Assembly: GCA_016647705.1 (NCBI GenBank) | Contig: CM028338.1 | Location: 11,438,240-11,502,239, forward strand | Source of the DNA: Eucommia ulmoides | Lineage: Eukaryota > Streptophyta > Magnoliopsida > Garryales > Eucommiaceae | Direction: 5' to 3' | DNA length: 64,000 nucleotides | Part shown: piece by piece, positions 11,767-23,015 of the stretch | Layout: every line of letters begins with the position of its first letter | How positions within the stretch are numbered: the stretch's first letter is position 1 | Program-made: the position numbers and the translations under genes | Notes under the pieces: generated by a model | What the model was told of the DNA's origin: nothing | Database searches by the model: none | Seen by the model: the letters and a program-made list of their open reading frames with translations, nothing else

Positions 11767-13152
11767 TGGTAGCGGAATATTACGTCGCTACTTTCACCAC
11801 AAGTATACGAGTAAAGTTTTATAGAATAGTGAATGAGTAGGGTTGTCGTATCCATAAGGATTGGATTAAATTGTCATTGAGTACCGTGATTGTCATAACC
11901 AGATTTTATCTAGGCGACTCAATTTATATTTTTGTTTATAAAATAATATACTAAACTAATTAACTAATTAAACTAATTAATCTAATATACTAATATACTA
12001 ATATTGACATTTAATAAAGTAAATTATCTTGGGATTAACTTCATTCCCTTAAACACGTTACATTCAATCTAATTTACATTAACGGCATTCACATTATTCG
12101 GCAATCTAGGTATTGAAATCTCACTCACTACTTCTCTCGAGTGTAAAGTGAATGAATATGTGACTTCGCGTTAATGCCGAAATCCCCCTCGAGCATCTAC
12201 ATGACACTTGGTCACATGAGTCTCTCCCTAACCTGATAGATTGTATACTTTCTAACACCTTCCCGAGCCATTAGATCGTCACGTTGTGTTTAAACCTTAG
12301 TCCGAATCCGAGGTTACCTCTCCCGAGTGACAAACCCCATATTCTCAAAATCAACCCTAATACCATAACAAGCATATTAATATTGTAATAAAATGGCAAA
12401 CACAATCGAATAAACATGAACAACTGATAACGAAACATCAATTTATACAAACAACGTTTTCATGAAGTCAATCAAGCCGTAGACAATATATGTTTACCTA
12501 TACATGGCCATAGCCCTATATTCAACTAGAAACAAGTTAAAGATATTCAAAACAATCAACCAAACTAATAAATAAAGAGATAAACGAGGAGATTATCTGT
12601 TATCCGAAGAACCGACGCTAAAACTGCTCCGAGATCGTTTTCTCCTTCTTGGCTTTGTGATATTCTCTTGGTTGAATGGAATTGGAGCTCTCAAGACCTC
12701 CCAAAAATCATTCTTTGTGTTGTGGGAAAAATGGGTGATCTTATAGGATTCAAAATATCTTAGAAAATATCCCAAAATATCTATTCCAGGTGGAGCATCA
12801 CCGCTGCAGCGGTGGGGAAGCTAGTAGGCTTTCTGGTGGGTGACCACTGCAACGATGGTTTCATTGCTGTAGTGGTGGTCAAGCAAAAAGTTTAGCAACT
12901 CTCTGCATTTTGACCGCTGCAGCGGTAGTTTCACCACTGTAGCGGTGGATGTAGGTTCTGAATATTGATATTTTTGCTCTTTTTCTCCATCATTCTTCTA
13001 CCGACTTGATTGTTTATGAATCGCTTTCGTTTATTTTCACCCCCAAACACCTGATTTATACATAAACAAATGAAAACATATTAAAATACTATAACAATAC
13101 TTGAAAACTACCAAAATAGGCTTAGAAATAAATAGATAAATTACACCTATCA
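11767..13152 (-). repeat. Athila-like solo LTR (copy C)
   Basis: Starts TGGTAGCGGAAT and ends TTACACCTATCA on the plus strand, 1386 bp, minus orientation. Flanks are GTCAC (11762-11766) and GTCAT (13153-13157), a duplication differing by one transition. Palindromes of the CGCTGCAGCGGTGG type lie near 12798-12950. It splits the gypsy polyprotein between the gag end and the protease. Confidence 0.85.
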
Positions 13153-13440
13153 GTCATCCACGGTAGACTTGGTCTAAGGGGTGAAACATCTTCTTCCCAA
13201 AAAAGGGACAAACTAAGGGGTAAGAGAAAGGCCGAGCAAGACATATACGAGGTCAGTATGGTCGATGCTACCCCGCATAACGTCATCTTCCTTAGCGAAG
13301 TTGACCTGATAGGGGTGCACGTCCCCTACGATGATGCCCTGGTCATATTCACCCTGATTAACCACTTTAAGATAACAAGGATATTGGTTGATGGTGGTAA
13401 CTCTGTTGATATTATGTTTAAATAGGCCTTCGACAGAATG
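13153..13440 (+). pseudogene. Retropepsin (protease) remnant of the Tat/gypsy pol
   Basis: The frame reads through a DLIGVHVPYDDALVI stretch to ILVDGGNSVDIMF at 13381-13419. The DGG is the aspartic protease active-site triad in the form common in Tat elements. The following codons reach a TAG at 13423-13425, two codons after MF. The protease would cut the gag-pol polyprotein. It is preceded directly by the solo LTR C insertion, and followed within about 30 bases by RT thumb sequence, so the RT fingers and palm are missing. Confidence 0.75.
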
Positions 13441-13785
13441 AATGTGGAAGAGGGCAGTACCCAAAGCCTATTTTATTATAGGAGTAGAGTCCTAACCGAC
13501 CCCAAGATGAGGTATTCAACATTCAAAAAGTTGGCCTATGCCCTATTGATCGCTTCCAAAAAGTTAAGGTAGTACCTCCAGATTCATACTATCGTCGTGC
13601 TAATAGACCAGCCCCTGAGACAAATTCTCTACTCCCTTGATGTCTCTAGATGATTGATGAAGTATAGCCTCAAACTAGGTCAGTTTCACATCGAATACCA
13701 TCCCAGAACGGCGATTAAGGGACAAGTCCTGGCGAATTTCTTTGACGAGCTAACATTCCCGGATGAAGAGCACATCGTCGACTAA
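13441..13785 (+). pseudogene. Reverse transcriptase C-terminal end (thumb/connection) of the Tat/gypsy pol, core deleted
   Basis: Translation gives QSLFYYRSRVLTDPKMRYS at about 13465, then VVLIDQPLRQIL near 13590-13630 and GQFHIEYHPRTAIKGQ near 13681-13730. These match the usual order of the gypsy RT end and tether. The catalytic palm with its two-Asp box is absent: the protease is fused almost directly to this segment, which implies a deletion of over 1 kb. In-frame stops occur at 13571-13573 and 13651-13653. Confidence 0.75.
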
Positions 13786-14280
13786 GAAGCCGCTGAGAAG
13801 ACCTCTCCATCAACCATCTAGATCGGCGACAAACAAGTAGGGATCACCGACCTGGGTCCTGACTTGTGGCAACGTTTCACCAATGAGTCCTCCAACCAAA
13901 ATGGTTCCGGGATTGGGTTGGTCCTCATCACTCTTGATAACAAAAAAGTAGAATACGCCCTCCAACTCAGATTCCTAGCTACCAACAATTACGCAGAATA
14001 CGAAGCTCTCCTTGCCGGGCTGAGATTAACTTGGGAATTCAGTGTAAAAACACTCTAGCTCTTGAGTGACTCCCAACTCATGGTCAATCAAGTTAACCGT
14101 GAATACCTAGCCAAAGATCTAAGTATGATTGCCTACCTAGAGAGAGTAAAGGCTCTAATTAGTAGTTTTAAAAAAGTACAAGTCAAGCAAATACCCTGAG
14201 AAGAAAACAGGCATGTCAATGCATAGGTTAACCTAGCCTCGGTGGTAGAATACATTCTCCAGAGAATAGTGCCCATGGAA
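13786..14280 (+). pseudogene. RNase H remnant of the Tat/gypsy pol
   Basis: The ORF from 13864 carries FTNESSNQNGSGIG and NNYAEYEALLAGL, then after a TAG at 14056-14058, LLSDSQLMVNQVNREY. These are the first, second and third active-site segments of the plant gypsy RNase H. The Glu (in AEYEALLAG) and third Asp (SDSQ, codon 14068-14070) remain. The first Asp, normally in a DGSSN context, is Asn (codon 13882-13884). The enzyme would degrade RNA in the RNA-DNA hybrid. Stops and a missing catalytic residue make it inactive. Confidence 0.8.
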
Positions 14281-14399
14281 TACCTCGCCGAGCTGAGCAC
14301 GATCATCTTTGATAAGGTCCATCTATATGCACCATCAGCTTCGACCCGACCTGGATCTATCCGATCAGGTAGTTGGCGGGATGCTATCGGAGAACTAGG

Positions 14400-15600
14400 C
14401 TAAGACCAGGAAAAAATGATACCGAGCTGCAGGTTACACCCTCATTAATGGAATATTATACTACAAGTCTTTCTCAGGTGCATACTCCAGATACCTCCGG
14501 CCTGAAAAGGCCGAGTACATAGTATGAGACGTCAACGAGGACATCTGTAGGAACTACTTGGGGGGCAGGTCATTAGCCCGGAAGCTGTTCCACCATGGAT
14601 ACTATTGGCCAAAAATGCTAGAAGATACAAGGGAATTCATAAAAAAGTGTAACAAGTGCCAGGGGTTCATGGCGCACCCCACCGTACCACCAACCGAGAT
14701 GGTGCCAATGACCATCCTATGGTCCTTCGCCTAGTAGGGCATCAACCTCTTACGTCCATTCCCATAAGGTACCGACCAGAGAAATTTTTTCATCGTCGTC
14801 ATTGATTACTTCACCAAGTAGGTAGAAGCTGAGCCCCTTACCAAAATCACCAAGGAGAAGATCCGAGACTTTGTCTAGAAGAGCATAATCTGCCGATTTT
14901 GCATCCCTGAGGCCATCGTCTCCAATAATGGAAAGCAGTTCAACAATGACTTATTCGTCGAGATTTGCTCCAGGCTGGGGATCAACACGCATTTCTCCTC
15001 CCCTAGCCACCCCCAAGATAATGGTTAGGTTGAAGTCACTAACAAGACCATTTTACAAAATTTGAAGATAAGGTTGGATATGTCCAAGGGGTTGTGGGTG
15101 GAAGACCTCCATCTTGTGTTGTGGTCCTACCACACAACAGCTCACACCCCTACCAACAAGATGCCATTTTCTATGACCTTCGGGTTTAAAGCCGTTATCC
15201 TAGTAGAAATTGGTCTGCCTTCACCTCCGACCATTGCCTCTTCCAACTGAGCTAAAAATGAAGCGGGCCTGGCCTTGAGTCTTGATCTGTTGGAAGAAAC
15301 AAGGGAGAAAGCCTGGGTATACTAGGCTACTTACTAGAAAATAGCAACCTGATACTACAATCACCGGGTCCGACCCGCTCTTTCGATATTGATGACCTCA
15401 TCCTCAGAAAGGTCACCCCGGCTACTAAGGATAAAAATGTAGATAAGCTCGCTCTGGCCTGGGAAGGACCTTATTGGGTCACCCGAGTAGCTTGACCCGG
15501 TACCTACGATCTGGAAACCGTAGAAGAGATAACCCTGAAATACCCCTGGAATGCCGAGCACCTGAAGCGCTACTATCCAAGAGAAGAGTTATATCCCTAG
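14400..15600 (+). pseudogene. Integrase remnant of the Tat/gypsy pol
   Basis: The zinc-binding part is seen around 14560-14660 (FHHGYYWPKM-like, then KCNKCQGF at about 14644-14670). The rve core follows: VVIDYFTK with Asp at 14804-14806, IVSNNGKQF near 14915-14940, and NG(stop)VEV with Glu at 15032-15034. The second catalytic Asp of DDE (usual SDNG) is Asn, codon 14924-14926. Several stops stand where Trp is conserved, for example TAG at 14819-14821. The C-terminal part reads YYNHRVRP near 15355 and ends LKRYYPREELYP before TAG at 15598-15600. The protein would insert the cDNA into chromosomes; this copy cannot. Confidence 0.82.
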
Positions 15601-16984
15601 ATGTATATATTTTTTATTTTTATTTCTGAAGCTTGTAATAAAAAATTTAAATCAATGAAAAGGGTGTTTGGTTCAAACAAATTCTCTAAACCGCTAAAAT
15701 CTCTACAAGTGCAAAGGTGAAGACAAGTAGCGCTCCATGCTAACCTAGACGGAGACGAGCCACCCTCTAGAAATATATCCACACAAAGGTCGAGACGAAA
15801 AGGCCTTTGTCTTTCGTAGACCAGTATGGGTAGCCCTCCAGCCGAATATCCAAGGTGTCCCAACAAAGACTAGCTGTCATGTCGAGAATAAAGACTAGCC
15901 ATCTACACAGATTAGTAGTGTCAGCCTGGGGATCGACAAGATGTTACCCCTCGATGGACTTACACCGATTGGGAACAAGGACCTATCAACTAGCATCCAC
16001 TCTCTCACAGCCGAGCTGAACTCAAGCGACCTAAACCAAAAGGGCTCGAGAATGAGCCTAACTATAGAGAATTCACCTATGACCGGCCATGTGACTCTAA
16101 TGGGGTGTCAAAGTCCATGGATTGAGAGGACCTTACTCAGATCGAACACCCCTCTCACAAATCGACTGCCCGACACTGCCAAACCGAGCTCGCATGATCG
16201 GCTGAGGGGTAGGATAGTCGAGAAAATGGTAGAGGGCTGGTGTATTGACCCGATCTCCCAGTATTGATAGAAGATTAAAATTCTTCTAGATGTTGTGATG
16301 ACACGTAGGTAGTCCAAAGTCTGAAAGATTTTCAAGTCAAAACAGCTCGACAACCAAGCTAGGACTGACGGAAGATCCTGCTCAGTCCTAAAAACAAATT
16401 TACATTTTTTTTTTTTAAGTATTTTGAAGAGTCCGAGCTAATTTCAAGCATCTCACCAACCAGATTCCACACGTTAGCTCAAACAAACTACTCAGACTAG
16501 AATCGCCATAATTCGCTGCGAAAAAAGTCCAAGTGGCCAAAAGTCGTCGGGCTAAAGACAAACATTGAGCCCGCAAATTTACGAGGCCGATGTAACTGTT
16601 CCTTCACGATAACCGGGTTGATTAAGGTCATCTTGGTTATTAAAGTTCAATGGTGTCTAAGCTAATTAACAAGTTTGTTGCTTAACTGATTGAGGTTGGT
16701 CACTTTTATTAAATTGCAATGATTATTAGCGATTATTCGTGCGAGTGTGCAATGATGGCCGACTAGAAATTGTCAACCGAGTAGAAAAGAAAATACAATT
16801 AAAACAAGACAAAATCAAAGGATTATAGAAATTTTGTTCATTCATAAAAATTTGGTACAAAATATGGGGCTTGAGCTCATCTTGAGCTGAACTAAAAACA
16901 AAAGAAAATAGAAGGAATAAAAAAGTTGTTGAAGTCTTGATTTTTGACTGGGCTGATTGAGGTCTACTGGGGAGCAGGATCGAC
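15601..16984 (+). other. 3' region of the Tat/gypsy element, no readable gene
   Basis: Follows the integrase stop. It holds no long sense ORF. It probably contains the 3' (C-terminal) tail and terminator of the antisense gene seen further right, but I could not follow that frame below about 16985. A 10-base T tract is at 16407-16416. Confidence 0.55.
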
Positions 16985-17500
16985 TTGAGCTTCACCTCTA
17001 GTAGAGAATCCGGGCTAGCCTTCTGTACCAACCCCGAGCCCAACGTTGCCAGCCTGGGAATCCCAAAGCTCTACAGGATCAAGCTCGAGCCTGGTTTTAT
17101 TGTAGTCCACCTAGGAAAACTAGCGCCAAACAAAATTGACCGTTCCCTTGAACTCCAACTTCATCACATCCATCCTGATCTTATTCCAAAGGTCCCAAAA
17201 TTGCTGGCTATTCTTCCACTCCTCCACGGCTCCAGCCTGGGCTTGCTCTACCACCGCAGCCTCTCCATCCATGACCTTCTTGAGCCAATTGATAGTTTTT
17301 TTGGACTGCTAGATCGCTTTGTTTGCTCGGTCTGGGTAATCCTCAGTCGCCTTGGTCAGGCTCTCGATCATCTTCTCCAATTGCTCGTTTTCTGCCTAGG
17401 TCATCTCTACCTCCTCCATTGCATTCCGGATGCTGATCATCTCGGCCTTCTTGTCCTCCAACTTCCTGGATTTCTCGCAAGCTCGGTGATGGCGTAATCG
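16985..17500 (-). pseudogene. Antisense gene of the Tat/gypsy element, C-terminal coiled-coil part
   Basis: The minus strand from about 17490 downward reads a charged Glu/Lys-rich stretch (for example RKLEDKKAEMI, NEQLEKMIESLTKATED, AVEEWKNSQQFWDLWNKI), with three or more stops in one frame. The amphipathic pattern suggests coiled coil. A 170-residue ORF runs along the plus strand here, but it is Leu/His-rich and looks like the shadow of this gene. Tat-lineage elements are known to carry an extra antisense ORF downstream of pol; this and the segment at 22026-22840 appear to be two parts of it, split by two inserted LTRs. Function unknown. Confidence 0.68.
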
Positions 17501-17663
17501 CAACTCAAAAAAACAAAAATATGTGAAGTCTAAAAATTCCACCTAGATGAAAACTTACCGCCAATAGATTCCAATAGAGGTCGGAGGCGAGCCTGCCATT
17601 AGATTTGGTGAAGAACCGGTCCAGATCCTTCAGAGGCGTAATATTGTGGACGAAGCTTGGGAG

Positions 17664-19845
17664 TATTGGCCTAGTAAGCTACTCAAGAGGGGGGTGAATT
17701 GGGTAGATAAAAAATTATTAGAGAAAAAATATTTTAATAATTCAATTAATTAATTTTAATCCTAAATTAATTATTATATTTGTATAACAGTGGAAATATA
17801 ATATGAACTAGGTGCACACCAAATAACGAAAATAAATAATGAAAAATAACAACACACCAAAAATTTATACTGGTTCACCAAACTACTCTTGACTAATCTA
17901 GTCCCCCAAGCTCCACGGAGTGTCGCATCTACTAAACTCAAGATTCTTTTGAAGGTACGAACTAAACCCTCACAAAGATTCTTTCACAGGCTCAGAATCA
18001 ACCTTTACAAATTTCTTTTCTCAGGCTTAGGAATAACCTCTACTTTTTATAGGCTCAAGAATAACCTAATTCTTTTTGTACCTTAGGCTAAAGAATTAAA
18101 ACCTCACAAACACTCCAAATATCTTTTTACCCGATAAGGATTGAATCGTTACAAAATTTCTCACAAATCAATTCAATCAAGGAATAATTACTACCTCAAT
18201 CTCTTTACAGGAAGAGACTGAAACTAGCTACATTTTGATTAAATACTCCCAATAGTATTCAATCCGTCACTCAACTCACCAATTACAAATTGATAAGGGA
18301 TTTTTCTCACTCAGAGCTTCTACCACCCCAAATAAATTAAAACTCAATTAATATCCCAAAATTAGTGATAGAAAAGTGAGATATTCAAAATTTGATTTTA
18401 AACAAAAATTGAGTAGCACGTAATTGAACACGTAATCAGATTTCTTCAAGAAATTATTTCAAAAATATTTTTTAATTAAAAATCGGAAAACAATTTCAAA
18501 TATCAAATTCCAAGTAAATAATAATTATAGCAAATAAACAAATAACTTGGAACAATCTCACCAGGAATCCACCGAAAGAATAATGATAGTAATGACACTT
18601 CAGATCAGTAGTAGCAATAATCCACAGCAAATGTTTCTTAAGAATAACTCTTAGAAAAGATCTCATAATTTACTCAGTATGATAACTCTTAGAAAGCTCA
18701 AATGTTGAAAATCTCAGAATAATTCTCTAGATATCTCACTCTAATGTGAAAAAACGCAGATCTATATAAAAGGGAATAAAACAAGCCCTCCAACGGCTAG
18801 TTCCAATTAATTATGACGTTTAATTGCACCAATAGACTCTCTATATCATAATGATTCATTTCTGATATAATTTAATCAAAAATATCTTTTAAGACTTTTA
18901 ATTAAGTTCCTCAAAAAAAAATTCTCGAAACACAATTGAATAGAATTGAAAAAATTATACGTACTAAATTGAGAAACCTAAAAAATACTTGAACCATATC
19001 TATAGGAATACTTAGATATCATTTAAATAACTAAAAACACTTCAGAATCCTAAGATATCTTGGAGATCCTAATAAAAAAATAGCTACTAACGACGACTTT
19101 TAGAATTAAATCTGGAATTCCACATCATCCTGAAATAGTGTCATAAGTCGACCGACCAAGGATCACCTGTCAATCGATCGATTTAGGATATAACCAAGCC
19201 AAAAATTCTGTGCTCATCGATCGACCTATTTGTCGACCCAGAGATTCAAAGAGTTTTATTTCTGGTCACAAGTCGACCTCCCTGTCGACTTATCGATTCA
19301 GAGGATTCACCATTTAAGCTTAGGTCGACTTACCTGTCGACCGAGAAATTCAGTAACTTCACCTTTTATGCTCCAGTCGACTTACCTGTCAACTTGTCAA
19401 TGTTGGGAACCTCTTCTAAATTCGTTTTTAATCCATTTTCTTCAACATTTTGCCCCTTTTAACCGATTTATTTTCTCGGTTAGCTCCACTAAATACTTAA
19501 GTTCAATTTTAGTCAATTATTTTTATTTCTTTTTCATAGGAGCAAATAATTTAACTAATTAGGATCCTATAAAAAACACAGATATTTATAAAAATCATTT
19601 TGTGTCATGTGTAATCCTAATTGGGATATTAAGAATTAGAATTTAACCTGAGTTGCTTTCCCTAGGTTTTTTAATTTCTTCAAACTCTTAATCATCCATC
19701 ATCTTTGTCATTATCTTTAGTATTGCCATAATATCTTCATGATCATTTTTATCACTGAAACTAATAAACTGAAACACTTAATCAAACCGTTAGTTCCATA
19801 AAAAACATCAACATTTAATTGTTCATCAAAATCATAGGATCAACA
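17664..19845 (-). repeat. Ty1/copia solo LTR (same family as copia-1, -2 and -4)
   Basis: On the minus strand it starts TGTTGATCCTATGATTTTGA and ends CTTACTAGGCCAATA (the usual ending is GGGCCAACA). It is 2182 bp long. Flanks are GGGAG at 17659-17663 and GGGAG at 19846-19850, an exact 5-bp duplication. It contains a GTCGAC-rich minisatellite at about 19147-19400. It has no attached internal sequence, so it is a solo LTR. It interrupts the antisense gene of the gypsy element. Confidence 0.9.
19147..19400 (-). repeat. GTCGAC-rich minisatellite in the copia solo LTR
   Basis: About four units of some 56-65 bp, each with a pair of GTCGAC or near-GTCGAC palindromes 8-10 bases apart and a spacer rich in ATTCAG...TTCACC. 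Equivalent arrays lie in the other LTRs of this family at the matching place. Confidence 0.75.
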
Positions 19846-20308
19846 GGGAGGCTGGACAACATGTCCAAGATACTACGGTCGATCTGAAGGCCAGTGTTGG
19901 CGATGACAATCCTGACCGACTCATGTTGACCCTCTCTACAATTCCTCTTTTATGGCCTGGCCGCCTCTTTGGTTGCGCCCTCTTTCCATTTGCCCTTATC
20001 TTTCCTCTCTACCTGTGTCGAGCTCTCCGCGTCCGCAGGTCTCCTCGAACTAGGTTGGAACTGGGGTCGCAGATCTCCTCGGGGCCGCAAACCTGTTCTC
20101 TAGTGCCAATCTGGCAGGGGCCTCCTGGGGTACTGCCCATGCTGAGGGGGTTACCGGCGTAGACCTTGCTAATGTCGTTGGGGTGACTACCTCCTCTTGC
20201 CTGGGTTGCTGAGGGGCCTTTTTGTAGCCTCCACTGCAGTCTCTTCCATTGACATTCTCGCCATTATCTCATGTTCCATGACTACAAGGAAACATCCGCC
20301 ATCAGTCA
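19846..20308. other. Gypsy 3' region between two inserted LTRs
   Basis: GC-richer than the flanking LTRs and probably part of the disordered linker of the antisense gene. I see no recognisable domain. Confidence 0.5.
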
Positions 20309-21713
20309 TGATAGGTGTAATTTACCTATATATTTCCAAATCGAACTTGTTAGTTTTCGAGTATATTTATTACGTTTTAATACATTTTTATGTATTTTTG
20401 TATAAATAAGGTGTGTGGGGGTGAAAAGGCATGAAAATGAATCATAAACGAACAAATTGGATCAAGAACGTTGGAGGAACGATGAGAAAACAAGCATAAA
20501 GGCAAAATTTTGAAATGCAGCCCACCACCGCGGCGGTCAATATATAGATAAGGCCAAAACTTGCTGGAAACCCACCGCCGCAGTGGTGAGGTCCACTTCC
20601 ATTGCGGTGAAACAACAGAGAGGTCTTTGATCCTACCCCTGAGACCGTGACCCAACCAACATAGTCACTACCGCGACGGTGAAACCCACCGCTGCCACGG
20701 TTACTCTGCACACTTTTTACATATTTATTTAGATATTTTGAGCCCCTATATATTCTTCTCTCCTCTATTTCGGCCAAGAGAGAGCTCATTAGAGAATCCT
20801 TAGGGTTAGGATATTTTGTGAGTGTTTTGGAGAGTGCTAAACCAATTTCGAAGAACATGTTGCGAATAAGGAGAAGCGGTCGTTGAACGGTTTAAGCAGC
20901 AAATCTTCGGACTACGGCAAAGTTCTTCCATTTCTCCATTAATTTTATAACTTCAGTAGGTTGTTGAGCATGTTTAGCTCAGTTTTTATTGTATAAATCG
21001 TTATGGCCATGAGCTAAATGGATTTTATCTAGGGATTAATATATTTTATAAAATTGTTGCTAGTTCGAGTTGTGTTTCGTTAATGGTTGTTCTTCGCTAT
21101 TTCGATTGTGTTTATCGATTTGTCATAATTATATGTTTGTTTAGATATAGTAAGAAATCGGGGTTTGACACTCGTAAGAGGTAACCCCGAATTCGGATTA
21201 GGGTAAACACAACGCAACGATCTAATAACCCGGGAGGAAGTTAGAAAGTATGCAATCAATAACGTTGGGGCAAGCGTAATGTGACCTAGTATCGTTAAGA
21301 TGTTGAGGGGGACTTCTTCGTTGACACGAAGTCACGTATTCACTCGTATTACACTCGGGAGAGGTGGCGAGTGAGTTTACTATACAGAGATTATCGGATA
21401 GGTGGAACGCCATTCGTGTAAACAAAACAAAACCAAACACATTTTTGTAAATAAAGTTAATCCCTAGGCAATCGTTTTCCTAAATATCTCGATATAATAT
21501 TAGTATAGTTAGATTAATTAACTCAGTATCAGTATTTATTAATTATAAACTTCATTTTTATCACCTAGATAAAATTAAGTTATGACAATCGTGGTACTCG
21601 ATAATAATCTCAACCAATCCCTGTTGATACAATAACCCCTACCCCTTCCCATCTATACTAAAACTTAACCCGTGCACTTGCGATGAAAGTGACGAGGTAA
21701 TATTCCGCCTCCA
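20309..21713 (+). repeat. Athila-like solo LTR (copy D)
   Basis: Runs from TGATAGGTGTAATTTACC to ATTCCGCCTCCA, 1405 bp, plus orientation. Flanks are AGTCA at 20304-20308 and AGTCA at 21714-21718, an exact duplication. GCGGTGG-type palindromes lie at about 20523-20700, just upstream of a TATA-like CTATATAT at 20746-20753, which fits the U3 promoter layout. Confidence 0.92.
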
Positions 21714-22025
21714 AGTCACAATTGGAAAAAATACTAGTTTAAAAAAGTTACCAAGCAAGGGTAAATTTAATCACTGTTCTTAGAGTCCCTTTTCAAGACT
21801 GGTGTAGGCAAAGAATGATCTTCGGGCTAAACTTGTTCTTATTTGGGGTTGAGAAAGCAAAAAATGAGTTAAGTTAGATAGACAGACAGGGAAGGGAAAC
21901 TCAATTGACACCGGGTTGTGAAGCTTACTCACGGTCCCCTAGTGCATTTGGACCGAGTATTCCCACTCGTTCGTTGTTGGGTTGACCTCTCATCCTATCC
22001 CTTCAAGGAATAAGAAGTTTGACTT
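21714..22025 (-). other. Antisense gene of the gypsy element, region after the conserved domain
   Basis: Reads on the minus strand as a continuation of the frame at 22026-22370 with stops; no motif recognised. Confidence 0.45.
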
Positions 22026-22840
22026 CTAATCTTTGATGGAGTCGACGTAGCTAGTAAAAAACTTTTGCCGAGCTACAATATAGCACCAGCCCTTCCCACT
22101 GGGCATGGACTTCAAAAAAAAGACAGCCCGAAACGACTCCAGGGACAGTTCAATACCCTCAGCCATGCAAATTACATGGATAACCACTGCCATCCTCATA
22201 CTATTGGGCTCGAGCTGTAATGGATATAGCCCAACATTCCAATAGACGACCTGCACCCAAGAATGAATTAGGAAGTGCAGGCTGCTAAGTAATTGCTCCT
22301 CATACACTATAATATACCCCTCGGGAGGGGCACATACACGGTCATCCTTCCCTGAAATACGCATCTCCATCGTGCTGGGGAAAGCGTACGAATAATAGAG
22401 GGTTTACACATCTTTCTCCGTCAGCTCGGGTTCTACCTGCTAAACAAAGACATCCTGTGGAACCTCACATATTAGCCGACTAGAGGCCAGGCTGGACCGT
22501 GGGGTTTGACCTGACGTAGATGAAAGGGCTTCTACATCTGGTATGGACAGACCCTCAATGTCAAGCTCCATGGTAGGGCCCGTGCTAAGCTCAACACTGG
22601 GGCCCCCAGAGGATCCCTCTTCACTCCTAACCCTTCTCCGACGAGGGTAATTGGTTACCCCAGGTAATTGGGAAGTCCCCACTATGGCCGACTTGCAGGC
22701 CCTCTTAGAAGAAGAGGTTGTCAATTCAACGACAACCTTTGGTTCAACAATCACCTTGGGTGTCATGATCACTTCCAATTTATCGACCTCAATGGAAGAC
22801 GAGCCAAACTCGATCTGCTTAATGGGGGTCCAACCATGAT
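22026..22840 (-). pseudogene. Antisense gene of the Tat/gypsy element, N-terminal part with 'putative gypsy type transposon' domain
   Basis: On the minus strand a disordered N-terminal stretch (about 22766 to 22440) with a RRRRVRSEEG patch is followed in the same frame, past TAG and TAA stops, by ELTEKDV and then the segment from 22370. That segment reads DDRVCAPPEGYIIVYEEQL..., and later LEPNSMRM and GKGWCYIV. This resembles the conserved domain annotated in plants as 'putative gypsy type transposon' (Transposase_28-like). The first ATG in this frame is at 22766-22764; the ATG near 22839 is in another frame, so a small indel is likely. The direction is opposite to gag-pol. The protein's role is not known. 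A TATA box lies about 145 bp upstream. Confidence 0.75.
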
Positions 22841-22980
22841 TGTTTTTTATTCAGATGGGTAATACCCCAGGGAATAAGACGCAGATATTTTGGAGAAAGA
22901 GTAGAAAGAGTATTGTGCTCTGAGGTTGGTTGGAGCTTTAACAAATACTCTGGTGCAAGAAAAATGAAAAAATGAAGTCC

Positions 22981-22990
22981 CTATTTATAG
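22981..22990 (-). promoter_or_regulatory. TATA box for the antisense gene
   Basis: The minus strand reads CTATAAATAG, followed by an untranslated-leader-like stretch and then the antisense coding frame. This is a near-consensus plant TATA box in the right place and orientation. The copy E Athila-like LTR sits only 25 bp upstream. Confidence 0.65.
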
Positions 22991-23015
22991 GCGGGGCGAG
23001 AAGTTGAACCATCAC

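Noticed and set aside
16985-17497. 170-residue plus-strand ORF
   Set aside because: Leu/His-rich with no motif; the complementary strand reads a charged coiled-coil frame that fits the antisense gene.
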